Shown: positions 12,000-27,200, numbered from the stretch's first letter. The stretch: DNA of 64,000 nucleotides from Maylandia zebra (GCF_041146795.1 NC_135184.1:10158967-10222966); one strand, 5' to 3'. Notes: a model not told the origin generated them from the sequence alone. Made by a program: numbers and translations.

Positions 12000-14470
12000 A
12001 AACTGACTCGAGCTGTTTCAGCCACGGAGAGGCTCAGAAACGCGTCCTCCTCCGGGATATAAACAGTCATCGCTTTAAAAAGACAAAAAAAAAAAAGTTA
12101 ATACCGCTTAGGATTATTTATAGTCTGTGTAGCATTATTATTACACAACATGGGTTCTTTGCAGCCCAGGGGGGAATGAAATGAACCTATATTTTGATAG
12201 TCAAATGTGAATAATTTGCTGTTGTAAAAAATGTTTCTGATGTGCGAAATTAAAATTAAAAATACCTTGACTGAAGTTAATGTGTAAAGTTACTCACAGT
12301 ACAAATATGAATGTGTAATTATAGCTGTCTGTTAGCTCCCCTGCTGCTGACGCATGCAGGAGAGCTGACATTTTCCCACCAGGGGATGCCACATCTTTAT
12401 GACTCAGGGGCCCACAGCCAGGATGGTCTGTGTTAGCGCCAGATTTGCTGCGGTTTAGTCATTTTCACTAAATTTCCCATTTTTATTTAGTTTTACATCA
12501 GTGATTTTTATTGATTTTAACTCAGTGAGTTTAGTGTCTGTTTCAGTGCTACTTTTACTGGTTTGGGTAATATCAGGAGTTCAGAAGAGCATAACAATAA
12601 ATAGACATATAAAAAAAAAAACCTCAAACTGGCTGTGTTGGCAGATAATAATATCCTGCTATTAAACTATAATTATCTATCTATCTACACATAGAAGCAG
12701 TGAATGATGAAGACTACGATGAACTTAGATTTTGGGGGAATGACTTACCCAGAGTGATAGGTAACAACAGTTGCTTCTCTAAAATTACTGCAGGTATCTT
12801 TCCTCCTTGGCATTGTGTTAATGCACACGTGAAAACTGCCAAAGCTTTGTCACAGATACTGATTGAATTGATCAGATGCATTTAGTGCTAGTTACCCTCT
12901 TAATTCCTATGGAAGCAGTAAGAGGATAGTTCGTTTTGCACACACTGCTTCTGCATTTTTCCTCAGTTTTTATTAAATGATTAATGACACGGTGTAATAT
13001 GTCAATGTTGTTCATCCAGGCTTGTATTCCCACAACTTTAAGCTTTGCTAAGGAACGACTGATTTTTGTCACGTTCTGACATATAAAAGATTGAATTTTG
13101 AATAAGGTTGTACTTTCTTTTTACATAACTTGATCCGTCCATCCATCTTAAATCGTCCATCAGCATGTGTAGAGATTCATGCAGATGATGCGTCACTATC
13201 ATGCACAGAGAGTGGAGAGTAAACACACATGCTCTGGGTAGTGTGGGAGCTCACCAGCTGCCGATCCTCTCCCTTCAAAATCGCCGTAACTCTGACTAGA
13301 AATTGGCATTTGGATTTTTCAATCTAGTATCTGTGAGCATTATGTGAGTAAAAGTATGGCCTCTGAGTTAAAGGTCACGGTGTAAACCTGAAATGATGTC
13401 TCCTGGAGCTTTTACCAACCACAGTTTCCCATTTTATGTTGTTTAATGTTGCATTTTTATCCAAAGTGCAGTGAAAGACTCATCATTAAATATTTAAGCT
13501 ATGGATTAAAATTCATAAATCAATATTTAGTCCCTTTAAGATTGCGCAGATTCGATAACTAACAAGTACGACTGATTTACAAAGGTCTTTACTTTTTCAT
13601 TATCAGCATTTAAATTGATTCTTCAAAGCCTGTTTTAAAGAGGAGCATTCAAACAGCAACTTCATCCTCATAATTATTTATTCATTAAATAGTTCCCCCA
13701 GCGTCTGTACACCCGAGGAGCAGTTTAAACAGATGCGTGCTTCACGCTCAGCCTTCAAGTAACATGTTATTGATGACTTATAAGCAACACGCTGATGGCC
13801 GTGTCACACTTGCTGCAGTTTTTCTCAGCTTCTTTGGCTCAGTCCTTGGATGACAGTTGAAATTGTCAAAACAATATGTGAAATTCTTAAAATGTTTTGT
13901 TATTTGCGCACAACAAAAAGAGTATTTGTCTTTTCTTGTTGTTTGCACTTGCAAATGTATCAGGTTTAGGCAAGTGGCTAAGTGCAAATGTCCACATGAA
14001 CAATTATCAGTGCTATTTGGTGTGTCTGGTCAAAATAGATGCTATGAATAACTTAAATCCCGAAACTATGTGAAGATTATTTAATTGTGTAAGTCACCAA
14101 ATGCAGGATTGTTCCTCAAATAGTTAAAATGTGACAGGCCTCTGCATGGTTCAGTCATAAATGTGCGTATTGTAACATAAATATTCACAATTTTCTCAGT
14201 TTTTTTTTGCTCAGTTTACGTTTTCAAAATAATTTATGAAATCCTTTGAAGATTTCGGGTTTTTATGGACAATAGAAAGAGCACGTCTCCATCTTTGTTA
14301 TCACTTGGACATATTTTAGGAAACATAGGTACAGTTTTTACAACTTGAACAGTTATTGGCTGCAACAGAGTTACACCCTGAAGGAGCTGCTTAGACAAAC
14401 ATTTATAGGGGCAACAGGCTGCCAGTGGAAGAGGAAAAGGAAATGTGGTGCTGCAGCAAAGGAAGGAAAA
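12000..14470. other. Intergenic, nothing recognised
   Basis: AT-rich DNA between dnajb4 and the Tc1 relic. Small open frames have no codon or motif signature. No RNA gene or clear repeat is seen. Confidence 0.4.
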
Positions 14471-14477
14471 CACAATA

Positions 14478-16600
14478 CAGTGGTGTGAAAAAGTGATTTC
14501 TTTTTTCTTTTCTTTTTCTTTTTTTGCATATTTTTCACACTTACAAATGTTAATATTATACAAAGATAACCAGATCAAATGAAACATATCTAATTGATGA
14601 TTTCAGTTTTCAAGATTAAACAAAGTTATCCTAACCCACGTGGCCCTGTGTGAAGAAGTAGTCCCCCACTACACCTGATAACCGGTTGTGCCACCCTTGG
14701 CAACAAGAACTGCAGTCTTGTGTTTGTAGTAACTGGCAAAACCTTCACGTCACTCTGGAGAAATTTCTTCTTTGCAGAATTTGTTGTAATTCAGCCACGC
14801 TGGGGGGGTTTTCAAGCATGAACAGCCTTCGAGTTTCAGATCATTGTCCTAGTGCAAGTCTGCTTGAGCTTTAGGGCACAAACTGATGGTTGGACATTCT
14901 CTTTGAGGATTTTCCAGTAGAGGGCAGCATTTGTGGTTCCATCATTTACAAGAAGTCATTCAGGTCCTGAGGCAGCAGAGCAGCCCCCGATCATCACGCT
15001 ACCACCACCATGTCTGACTGTTGGTGCGATGTTCTTTGTATGAAACACTGCATTAGCATTATACCAGATGTAATGAGACCCAACGCTTCTAAAAAGTTCA
15101 GCTTTTGTCTTGTCAGTCCACAGAGTGTTTTCCCAAAAGTCTTAAGGATCATCAAGATTTTTTTTTTTTTGGTAAATATTAGAGATGGCACGATACCGCT
15201 TTTTTATGTCCGATACCGATACCGATATCATAAATTTGGATATCTGCCGATACCGATATGAATCCGATATAGTGTGTTTTTTAATCAATAAAACTGTTTT
15301 TTTAATATCTTGCTGCATTTTGTATAAGTTCATACTCAAGTTTAAATAAACAACACTAACAGTAATGGACTTCTATACATTTTACATCAGATTAAAACTT
15401 TGGGTGTAAGAGTCAGATAATTATTTATTAAAAGCTAGACATTTTAAATGAGAATAAGAAAGAAAAGTATGTCTTTGTGCCCCCTTTTCCCTGTTAATGC
15501 CCTATCGGCCCCCCTGGCTAAACTTTGCTAGATCCGCCCCTGCACAGTTACCAGCTGTCAGCTATGTAGAAAAAGATCCTCGAGTAGAAAGTAATATTAA
15601 ATACATTCTAACAACAGATTATCAAGCTTAAACGTGCTGCTGTTGTTCAGCCGCTGGTTTCCTCTTTCTAGTGCAAAGTGGGCGATAAACAAACAAGACT
15701 CGCCACAGAAAAGCCGATCAGCTGATCATTAAGCAGTTTCATGATTGAAGTAGCAGCAGGAGAGGGAGGGGGGAGAGGCACTCGCTCCATATATCTGTTG
15801 TTAAGCTTTACGCTGGAATGCTTTACAAACATTCAGAGATGAACTTACACACTTGCTTTACTTCTCTCTGGTATCACTTCCTCGGAGATGAAATGCCGGT
15901 TTGGTAGCGAGGCTACAAATACACACAGCCGCTCTATCACGTGAGCACACTGCTCCGACATGCTACGGTTATGAGCCGAGTTATGCCATGTCGCAAGTTT
16001 TGTGAGGTGCTTTTTTGATATTTAATGGATCGATTACATTTTTTATTTCTCTCCGATATCCGATCCAGTAATTTACGTCAGTATCGGACCGATACGTAAT
16101 ATCGGATTGGTCCATCTCTAGTAAATATGAGACGAGCCTTTTGTGTTATCTTTGGTCAGCAGTGATTTCTGCTTTGAAACTCTTCCATGGATGCCATTTT
16201 TGCCCAGTCTCATTCTTATTGTTGTATCATGAACTCTGACCTGTAGGCAAGTGAGGCCTTCAGGTCTTCAGATGTTGTTCTGGGTTCTTTTGTGACCTCC
16301 TTGGTTTGGTGACCTTTTCCAAAATGATAGATGTCAGCATCCGTTTGTGCCCTGAAGCAAAAATGTAGGCCTTGATCAGGCTTGGAAACGCTATAATGGG
16401 GCTGAATTAAAACAATTCTGCAAAGGAGAGTTGGCCAAAATTCCTCCAGAGATGTGAAAGACTCATTATCAGTTATTGCAAACTCTTGTTTCCAGTTCTA
16501 GGTTCAGGGACAATTGCTTTTTCACACAGGGTCAGGTAGATTTGGATATCTTTTTTTCCTTTAATAAATGAAACCGTCAGTTAAAACTGTATATTCTATT
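14478..16600 (-). mobile_element. Tc1/mariner-type transposon relic, split by a nested hAT
   Basis: The left end is TA then cagtggtgtgaaaaagtgat at 14478, the terminal sequence of a common teleost Tc1-like family. The body carries minus-strand transposase relics: in one frame KTFGKTLCGLTRQKLNFLEA at 15150-15090, and flanking text matching the Tc1 catalytic core at 14690-15010. The second half resumes at 16130 and runs to a terminal-like ttgctttttcacacagggtc at 16515-16534. Many stops are present and the far terminus is eroded, so the right end is approximate. The element at 15180-16120 interrupts it. Confidence 0.75.
15180..16120. mobile_element. Non-autonomous hAT element (941 bp) with 8-bp target duplication
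   Basis: The termini are TAGAGATGG at 15180-15188 and CCATCTCTA at 16112-16120, perfect 9-bp inverted repeats. The subterminal regions are full of cgataccgata-type motifs. It is flanked by the identical 8-mer gtaaatat at 15172-15179 and 16121-16128, the duplication length of hAT transposase. No transposase frame is visible, so it must have been mobilised in trans. It sits inside the Tc1 relic. Confidence 0.88.
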
Positions 16601-17880
16601 GTAATATAAAAGTAAGTGCTCAGAAATTAAATAAAAAAAGAAAAATACAAGTAATTAATAATAAATACTCACATAAGATAAAGAAGCAACAAATACTTAT
16701 CACAGAAACAATATGCAAGAAACATAAACCTGGATTTCTCTGTAAAACGTTGTGTAGAGTTTTAGTTTCTTCTCTTTAGTGTATTGTCCTGTGTTGTGTG
16801 ACCACTGAAGGACATTTTTCTCCACATTACATGCAAATGTAAACACACTGTTTTGCTTCACAAAGCAGAATGTAAAACCTTCAGCTCTTAGTGTAACCAC
16901 CATCTGGAGAGCATTGACCTTGGTAGCAGTGAGCTTTCCACAGAAAATAATAGTGTGGTAAAGTCCGTGTCACTTTGAAACTCTAGAAGTGGATGTTCAG
17001 TGTCAGGGGCTTAAAAAAAGTCCAAAGAAACAAAGCAAAACTGAAAACGCTGCTAATACTCCAACTCGTTGCAGATGATTACATTCAGAGAAATACTTAA
17101 AATGAGCAAACATTACCTTTTTCGCTATTTAGAGAGCAAATAAAAACAAGCAGACACTTTTTAAGTCACAACAGTGTCCCTGCATCATCAGGTTAACAGT
17201 TTGAACTTTTGCTGTATTTCAGTTAGTGTCTTTTAAATCTGCATCACTGATTTGTGTCATGAAATTACCTCTGCATCTTCAACGAAAGTCTTATTAGGCT
17301 TTTACTGACAGAACAGCCTTTATGTGAGTGCACTGTAATATCATGACATCAACAACACTGGACATAAAGCCTGTTTTTATTCTATCCTGTACTGTCGTCA
17401 GTAGAAAAGTTAGGAAAATACAACATTTGAAGACAATGTCAGAAAATAATACTAAAACACGCTATTTTTCATTTCGAATTCATCCAACATAAAGACACTG
17501 GATAAACCTCCAGGAGACCTCCACTAGAGGTCAGCTTCATTGTGCCGTCAGGTAGGAGCTGTAATAATAACATGATTACTTGCTAAATTTGGCACGTTGC
17601 TTGTTTTTTGTGTATAAATATTGGCATTTTCTAAACAAGAAAAATCACGTGATTGCCCTCATGATTAAAGTAATGGTTCCCTCCTTTTTTACAGTTCCTC
17701 TGTGACAAAGTAATGCTACCTTTAAAAATATTTCTCTGAGAAAATGTGACAAAAACGCACATTTAGAGCGGGGTTTCAGTCATATTTGGGCACGTTTGGA
17801 AAGTTTTAGTATTAGACTTACTGTTTTGGTTTGAGTAAAGTCTTGGTAAAGGCTGAATAATTGAAAAAAGTGACGCTCCT
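16600..17880. other. Intergenic, nothing recognised
   Basis: AT-rich sequence before the GC-richer gipc2 promoter. No gene, RNA or convincing repeat is seen by eye. Confidence 0.4.
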
Positions 17881-18298
17881 CCCTGTGCTGCCGTACAGGT
17901 GCACCAGGGATCCTTCCCTCCCTCTTGAGCCCTGGTTCGTCCCACTGCGCCTGCGTCCCAGGGCATGCTGATAGGCATACAGAGCAGCTATTGTTAGCCG
18001 AGGACCGAGCAGCGGCGGCAGGTTGTATCAGGGCTTATCCAACTCACCCCCCTACCTGTTGAATATTTACACGGTTTATTTGCAAGCGAGGGCCGAGTCG
18101 CTATCGAAGAACAAAGTTAAATAAGTGGCCAGCTGAGGAGAGGAAGAGTGGTGGAAGGAATGAAGAAAGGCTTTTAGGGAAGGAGGAAGCAAATAAAGGA
18201 GAACACGAACTCAACAGGTTAGCTACTTCAATGTTATAGCAGAGGCTCGGATTTTTTCATCCCACATCGAAAAAGATAACCCGAAATAAGAAAAAAAA
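17880..18298 (+). promoter_or_regulatory. gipc2 promoter and 5' leader (putative)
   Basis: Base composition changes to GC- and CpG-richer DNA from about 17880. It includes gccgaggaccgagcagcggc near 17997 and ggccgagtcgctatcg near 18089. A purine-rich leader then runs straight into the gipc2 start codon. No TATA box is evident, so a CpG-type promoter is inferred. Confidence 0.5.
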
Positions 18299-21200
18299 AT
18301 GCCGTTGGGACCATGGAAGAAGAAAAACAAGTCAACAAAGGAGCATTTGGTGGAAAACGAAGTTGTCAGCGGCGGGCACACAGGTGCGGGGAGCTTGAGT
18401 AAATCCGCGGTGAATGGAGCGGGGCTCCCGGCGCCACCTGCCAACCTGCGGCCCAAACTAGTCTTCCACACGCAGCTGGCGCACGGAAGTCCCACCGGCA
18501 GGATCGAGGGATTTGGCAATGTCAAGGAGTTGTACGCGAAGATAGCAGAGGTGTTTAATATAACTCCACCTGAGGTAAGATCTCACCTGTTGTCACAGGA
18601 AGGGTGGGGGGTGTCAGTGATTTAGCGCTGCGTTTAGGTGTTGAAGCTGGATTTTACAGGGAGTACGTGAAGTATGCTAGCACACTTGGTAGATGTTTAG
18701 GAAAACACGAATGTTTTGCCCTTTAAACCTGACAGGTAATTTAACTTAAATACTTGGGAAGGTTCAAAGGAAATCACTGATCCAATATTTCAGAAAGTTA
18801 AGAAATTAGGGGAAAAAGTACTTTTCAAATTTTTTAAAAAGTGTAGCTGAACTTTTTCAAGGTTTATGCTATGAGCCCCTGAAAATGGTTTACATATACA
18901 CAACAGTAGTGTAAATGCAGGACTTTGTTGGCAGGAAGTATTTAGGAATAAATAGTACTTTGAGTTACGGAAATGATCTTTCTTCCAGCTCACGATGTCG
19001 TAAATGTGTGACAAACAAAACACACTTGACATGATTATCAGAACATATAACATTTAAAAAACAAAGAAGAAAACCAAAATAGATGGACACAAATACAGTC
19101 CCAGACATGTCAACAAGACATATAAAATCAAAATAAACCATATGAGGAATGACACAATATCAAAACCATAGAAACTTATTTCCAAACTCCTATTTCTATG
19201 TCAAGACTGACTTATTTTCTCAACTATTCACATCACCAGTGTATATAATCCAGTAGATTACTAGTTTTTTGTTGTTTTACAATTACAGTGACTTCCTCTT
19301 CAGAATAAGGACTTTCCCCTTCCACTCTTAAAGATCTCACTGCTTCTTTCAGGTTGGGCTAAACACTTTTTATAAGTGGCTTTTCTGAGAGTGTAATTGC
19401 GTTGTGGCCATTAAAAGTCTATGATTGCCTCATGTTTGTAAAGACACACCCTGCTCACTCTAGTGTACTACTCTGTACACCTTAAACCCTGTAAAACCAT
19501 GGGTGCTACATGCAGTCACTGGATGCCTTACAAATGAACATGCATCTATTTTTAGATGCTGTTTTATTGCGGTAAAACACGAAAGCTCTCAAGACAAAAG
19601 TGTGTTCTACGTCCTCCTCTGAAGTTGTACAGTTTAAGCTCTGGTTTTAAAAGGAAAGCGTTAGTGGCATTTGTGTCTTTTGTTTACCTGACGGGTAAAG
19701 TGCATAACATCCATCATGTCGTTAAACCGAAATCACCTGCCAGGACGTCTTGGGTTCTGGCTTTCAGCTTGATGCTATTTGAATATGTTAACACCCAACT
19801 CGATGGGTGTAGCGTCTGAGTCTGAAAAGGGAATCCTGTGTGGAAGTGCATTAGTACCCAGCAGGGTGCGACTCAAAGACTCACGGTTCTACAGAAGTCT
19901 ATGGAGAACCGTTCTTGGCTCCTTTTCCCATTGTTCTTATTAAAAAGAATTTCCCAGTGATTTTTTTTTTTTCAATCACTAGTTTTTGATATTAGGCCTT
20001 CTGGCATTGGAAATACACAGATATTTACTCCTAAAAGCCTGCAGGGCAAGGGGGAATACATCCAGAAGCTGGAATAAAAATTTCAGGAACATATTTTCAG
20101 AGCGGACCCTGAAGTCCTACGATTTTGCTCATTTTCTTCCTCTCCTGCCTCTATATAAAGGAAGTTGAAACACAGCTTCCTACAAATGGAGTAGTGACCG
20201 TTTTGATAGTGTAGGTGTCAGGTGATGGGTTTTATTACGCAGCGTGAAGCTTTTTTATATGAGGTGAAATATTGAAATACTGAAAACCTTCAGCTCAAGC
20301 TTCACAAGCCAGTCGGTGACGTAACAGTGGCTACATACATCTCTTGCAGCATCAGTGTGGCAGACCTTAAACCAGATCTGACCCACAGATCATCTCAAGC
20401 TGGGCGTCCACGTCTTAGAAGGAAAAAAAAAAAATCCTGTTCATTATTTTTGGTTCCAGTGTAATGAAAGGCTAATTTAAATATTCACTTAGCATTTGGG
20501 TGGTTTTTAGAGGTATGACTATACGATATTATCACAACACTTAACTCACGATAAGCTATTATTGCGATTTATCACCTTTTTTTGCCTGCAGATTCTGCCC
20601 ATAAAGGTAAACTTTATCAGTATTCATTTTATCTAATAACAAAGTCCTCAGTCTTTCTCTCACTTCAGTCAGTTTTATTGCTGACAAACTGAACTGTTTG
20701 TATTACAGTCTAGTCCAGCTTAACTGAATACAACCATCTGGGACAACAGTACAGTTCTAGCTATTCTGAACCATGCAATTTGTAAAAACTATGCAGCTCC
20801 TTCAGGAACTGAAGAATTTGAAACTAAACTAACTAAAAAAAAAAAAGTTTTACGTTAAATTAAAAAGTGTTAAATTGAAATAAGATAAAACACATTGTCT
20901 TAAATTAAAATAAGTCAAATATCCTGTTGTTTGCTGCCCTAAAAAGTTTTCTTCCAGCATGAGGAGAAAGTGTGAAGCCTATATGAGCTTTGTTCAAATG
21001 TAACAATTATTGGATAAGCAATAAAGTGCTGATCAAGAAAGAACAAGTATGAGACCATAAGTCTGTTGTTTGCCTTTCCATTAAAAAAAACAAACTTTTC
21101 TTCAGGGTTGTATTTTAATAACTGGTACCTTTAAAATGGCTTCAAAATTGGCATGCAACAAGGAGTGCAAAGTAGACTGAAATTGCATTTCTTCTAGCTC

Positions 21201-24200
21201 AGCACAGACATAACAAACACTGCATGTCAACATTGTAGGCGGAACTTATGATATGGGAGTATATGCACATCTTTGTACTGAAGAATAGGAATTAAAGTCA
21301 AACATGGTGGAAAAAAGTTTAAAAGTGATAAACTAGTGAGTGCAAACCAACTCATTTTAAGTTCCAGTTTAAAATTCACGCTGACAGAAACGCGCTCCTT
21401 CCTCCTTCAGAGGATGATGCATGGCGACATGAAGCTGTATCGAGACAGATTACGTTACACAACAATTACAACCACCTCATTCAACAGGCGCGCAGTAACT
21501 GGAAAGGAATTTGTTTCAGTAGCATTGGTATACAGTGAATCACGTCATGTGTAGATATACTCCTGATAATGGCGTGCCGCTCCTCTGAAACTCTGACTTG
21601 ATGGAATAAAACTATCTTTAATTAATCTTAATCCCTCAGTTTTTGTGTCTAAATGGCATTTGTCCCGTCACGTTCATGAATGACCCTCGGTGAGGAATCT
21701 CCTGCCTCTGTTTGAACTTGTCTCATTACAACAACTGCCTCACAGCACGTTCAGAGACTGAACTCTCACTGCGCTTAAGTACCAGCCTCAAACCTGCTCC
21801 TCTGTGACTTGTTTTATGACCACGTAAAGGGTGACGAGAGAAAACCTGCACTACAGGGATCACCGGAGATTCACATTGACGCTAGTTTATTTAGATTGTT
21901 GTCACACTGAGAGATAAAGAGTTATTTCCTGCTAATGCCTCAATGCTTGCCTAGCAGGTAGCACAGGAAAAAAAATTACTCAATGTCAACATACTAAGTT
22001 ATGCCGTTAAGCAGTTATCTCACATTGATAGCAGCCATGAGTGTTTTTAGGTACTCATTAACCATTTCTCTTTTACTGTAAAAGAATATAAAGAAAGCCA
22101 GTACATTTCTTTTCTGGCTTTTTATTTACAAAATGTCTTATCAATCAGACCTGTGACATTTAAATGGAGACAGAGCGAGGGAGTTAGATGTGATAATGTT
22201 TCATGGACTCCACGGCTTTTACCACAGGAAGTCCCTCGTGTCCGGCTCAGTGGGCACAGCCTCAAATCTAAGCAGATAAATTGTCCCAGAGGACCCAGGG
22301 AAGCAGCCTCCTCCTTCCGTAAACACCACCAAACCTTGTTGCACTGCAGTCTGAACGTGGCTGGTAACAGGATCAGCAAAAGACAGCAGTAATGCTAATT
22401 TAAAGCCAAAAAAGTTTTGCTTTACAGGAGCAAAGTAAGAATGAAAGACAATATTATTCAGTATGGTTGCTGTATAATATCTTATTTTGTTGCATTTGCC
22501 CGAATTATCCATCCATTCGTTCTCTTCCGCTTATCCTTATCAGTGTTGCGGGGGGCTGGAGCCTATCCCAGCTACCATAGGGTGATAGGCGCGGTACACG
22601 CTGGCTAACACAGAGTGAAGGACAACCATCCATACTCACATTCACATCTATGGGGAATTTAGAAAAGCCCTGATTCAACTAATTTGCCCAAATTATCATT
22701 AATGTTTTTCCTTGTGACATCAAAGTGTTTTGTCTGTAAATTACCCACAAATCTCCCCCTCAACAAACAAAGATTTTAAAAAAGGCCATTACTGCTAAAG
22801 TCTAACTGATTTTTTTTTCTCCAACGTTTCCAAGATTTAACAAAAAAAAAATCATGTATTATTTCACCTTTGTTTAGCTCTCTATTAAATTAACAGTGAC
22901 ATCTTTTATCTGGGAGTGTACACTCTGAATACGGCGTAATCGTAACCTTAATACATTTTATTTATATACCATGTTTAGTATTTTATTTTATGCATTTCTA
23001 AAGCACACAGCAGACAGGACATTTTACTGTTCAATATCAGCTAGTCAGTGTTCTCTGATGGAGATCTACAAAAGGGGATGACACTTAGAGAAGTCTAAGA
23101 CCGGTTTATGTAATTGTTTTCTGAAATGTAACGGAGCTTGTTGTCACCCCACCCAAATGGATGATATAACCAACAGGTTTTATGTTTTAGTCTTCAGCTT
23201 TAATTAACGTTGACCTATTGTGCTAGCTTGATATTTTATTTTCTGGACGGTGCTAGAGTAGCTTTGCATGAGTTACAGTTTACAATAAGCCCCACAGGTC
23301 CTTTAGCCATTAAAATGACAGATTTTTCAGTTTTGACAATGATCTGTATGCAATGCTTGGCTGGTTTTCTCCACTAAAATAAAGATATCTCAAACCTATA
23401 CCTGTGACTTTTGACCAGAGAATCCAAAATATTGTAATAGAGCCGTTTATCACTGGGACTGATGATTTAACCGGGAGAGTTTTGTGCTTGAGCTTTGAGT
23501 GAATGAACATTTTCTGTGAGGAAAAATAAAATGATTTTGCAGTTTTCAGTCCAGTTTTATCTGGAAGTACTTGAAGGTAGTGGCAGCGAGGTGTATTTCT
23601 CTGCCAGAAAGAGCTGTTTCATGCCGCTTTAAGAGATGTGAGCATTTCCTGAAGAGTACATCAAGAGGCTGTGAGATTTTAGGTATTGCTAAACTGTCAA
23701 ATGCAGTTGGCACTCAAAACCGACTATCAGCCGTTATTGGATGTGCCATCTGGTTTAGCTGTCATAAAGACCTTTGGATCTTTGGATTTCATATCAACAT
23801 AACATTTTTTGCTTTTTTGAAAGGCGTAGTCTTATGTTTTTATAAGCCACTAAATAGTTACATGTTTGTTTTTTAAAGGTTAAAATATGAGCGAGTCAAG
23901 TCGTGTTTTCCGGTAATTTTTAGGGTAATTGTGTTGCTTAAAGTTTTGGACATCAGAATGTTCTTTGAGTTGTCACAGCTGTGCAGCTAGTTCGATTCAT
24001 TTTATACTCTTTCTTTTATGTTTATTCAGTTACGTTTTGGCTAAACTGTTAAATCGAATCTATATTTTTATACTTTAAAGTCAACCATCCTTGTAAATGA
24101 AGTTATGGAGGACTAAATAATGTAAGCTGATTTATTTGGAGCTGCACAGACTGTGGTTGTTTGTAAACCAGTCGCTCTGTGAGGTTACATGAGATCTTGG

Positions 24201-27200
24201 CTCAACCAGATACAAATTATGTCATGAACAGTATGAACAGTGGTGTTGTCTTCCTTGTTGTGCCTATAATAGGTTACACATTTCTTTCCAAGAAACGGTT
24301 GCATTAAGGCATGTCTCAGTTCACTCTGAGCCTCTGTTGTTGTGCTTTTAATTGGAAGCTGGGTCATTTTATGGAAAATCATTCAGCGTTTCCCACCTGA
24401 CCCACTCAAAATCAGCTGATTCCTCCCCCCTCTTGTACAATAACTTGACTATATGTTACAAAGCCATGCAAAATTTTGCCATCACACTTTGAATATTTGC
24501 AGTCATTTTTTTAGCCCACATGAATCGTTACATACAGGAGATGGCTACGTGAAATTTTCAGGATTGTAAAACGGATTTAAACTCTGTTAAAAGCCTGCAA
24601 CAAAATCAGTTTTATATCCTGTTTTCATGACATTGTGATCAAAAGCAAAAAAAAAAATCAGTTTTTGCTTTTGTAAAACTGCTTGAAACTAAACTAAACC
24701 ACAACTTTGTACAACTTGAGTAAACAGAATCTCAAATTTTTCTTCAAGAGTCTTTTTTTATTATATTTTTTACCACAGTACAGACTATAAACCAAGATAA
24801 GAAAACAGTTTAAACACACATCTCAAACCTGCCCCACCCTACTCTTAAGCCGTTTTCACACCTATGTTTACTCTGGTCCAAAATTGTTTTGATGAGTTTG
24901 TAAACTTGTGCATTTTTCTCCTGGTTTGGTTTGTTTTCACGCAGAGAAAAATCTAAGTTGACTATGAGCAAACCAAAATGCATCACTACAAACCACGTGA
25001 GGATGTTCAGGCCGCTCATTGGCCAGATGATTCTGGGACGGGAGCAACAAAAGTAAATTCAGGGAGAAGGTGACGTGTTCTGGACTATTAGACAACGCTG
25101 AGAATTTACGTTCCTTTCACGGCTTGTGCAGACTTTTTAATATCTTTAGCATCTTCCTGCATTCAGAGTACAAACAATACAGGACATTTTTAGCCCAAAC
25201 TTGTACCGTAAACCTGGTATTTTAGTTCGAATCGGATCACGTTCACACCAAACAAGAACCACTCTGAAGTTCGTTTGGAACCACACCGAGACCACTCACT
25301 CCAAAGGGTCTCGTGTGGTTGTTTTGGTCCAAACCTGAGTGCGTTAACTGTGTTTACACCTACACGAACAAACCGCACCAAGAGGGAAAATTGATTAGTT
25401 CGATTTAATTGGAACTAGAGTACCAGATCAAAGATCTAAACGTAATGATCTATATGTTCTCTCAGTGGTAAATAAAAATAAGTGGCAATTTCGGCAATTT
25501 CGGCAATTTTCGTGGCAATTTCGTCACATACCTCTAGTACCCTAATTGGTGTTTTCTCTGGTAAATTATCAGAAACAGGATGACACATTAAGGGTACCAC
25601 TGCTTGTTTCTGTTCCTCTGCATCGCAGACATGAAACTTGTGCAGTTTGGTCGTTGTACAGCTGATTCTGAGTGGGTCAGGTGACAGGCATTCACTGAAC
25701 TTTCATCTATGGCTTTTGCTGAACGAAGTCATATTGTCCAAGTCACATTCACATTCATGTCTGAGGAATAACTTTGTTACTTTTTTATCTCACACTAAAG
25801 CCGAGAATCAGTAACTTGATCTAGAAAGCAAAGAGCAGAGGAAGATTAAAAAACAAACAAACTGGAATCGAAATAAAAAATGGCTAAACGCATACTAAAG
25901 CAAACGCTTTATGATGACTAAGATAAGTGTGCATGCGTGTTATGAGCCACAAATGATACACCAATATGATATTACAATCTTGACGTGCTCGTTCAGCTCA
26001 GGTCAAAGTCTGTTTATTGGACTTACACCCGCAGTGAGTTACAGCCTCAGGTGTGGCCCTGTGACGTTGCTTCTTGTCCACCTGATGAGCAGAAAGCACT
26101 CAGCCATTTGCCTGTAGTTTGAATATCTGGGCTACGGTCGTGCGAAATGGACGTATGCCTTGTTGTTTTTGTTTTCCTCCAGGTAGTTCACAGCCAGACG
26201 TTTTTTAATCTGGTGCTGCTGGTGGAGGGTAGTGGTGGTGTAGTAGGGGAATTAGGTGAAACAATCTTATTTGATTGGGCTTGAGTCTGTTGTTTGTGTT
26301 ACTAGGCTCCAGCACTCACTTCCTGGAGGTCGTAAAAAACAAGCCAAGTCAGGATAAACAGCAGTTCAGGTTGCCCAGTTGTAGACTGTTTGTCCCATAT
26401 TAAAATGACATGGATTAGAATGCTTAGTAGGTCTTTTATTCATGCATAAAAGTCCTTCTTCTTCTTCTTTGTTTTTTTTTTAATCGAATTGTGAGAAATA
26501 ATGCAGACCTGTTACCTCAACAGTATGCAAACCAACCAAACCTGCATACAGGAAATGAGGAATGAGTGCTTTTTGAAGTGAACATGTTTCCCTATCAGTG
26601 CTTTTTTTTTTTTTAACTCTTATCTAAAATCTTTAACTTATTTCTGCCACTCAATGTTATAAATAGGGTGATCGCAGGCCGTTTACTATGAAGCAAGCTC
26701 AACATAGCCAGGTTATCTTTTCTTTATCTGTGTTCATTTACCCTGGCATTATCAGTCAGGCTGAGTACTCACACGAATGTGGTTATCAGTTCAATAAGTC
26801 AGTGATTTTTTTTTTCTTTTTTTTTTTCCCAGCTGAATGACAGATTATTCTGAGATGATCAAACTGTAAATCATGTGAGGAGAATAAACAAAAATATGGG
26901 CTGAAAAACAACAGAGCTCGCATAAGATGAGATAAGATGAGCTTTACTGACAAACTACTACTTGAATGAAAGGGTGAGTAAAACATCAACAAAGCAGAAT
27001 CAAAAAGTGACGTGTGCTTAAAGTGTTTATGTCACTAAAGACTGGATAGAGCTGCTGTACTAATAAAGTCTAACCCCAGAAAGGAAAGTCCACAAATACA
27101 ATTTACCAGTATCGGAGCTCTGTCACTAAGACACAGGAGGATCGGATTAATTACAGTAAATTTGTGTTTATGTGAGTGCCAGACAGTTTGGGGCTTATTT

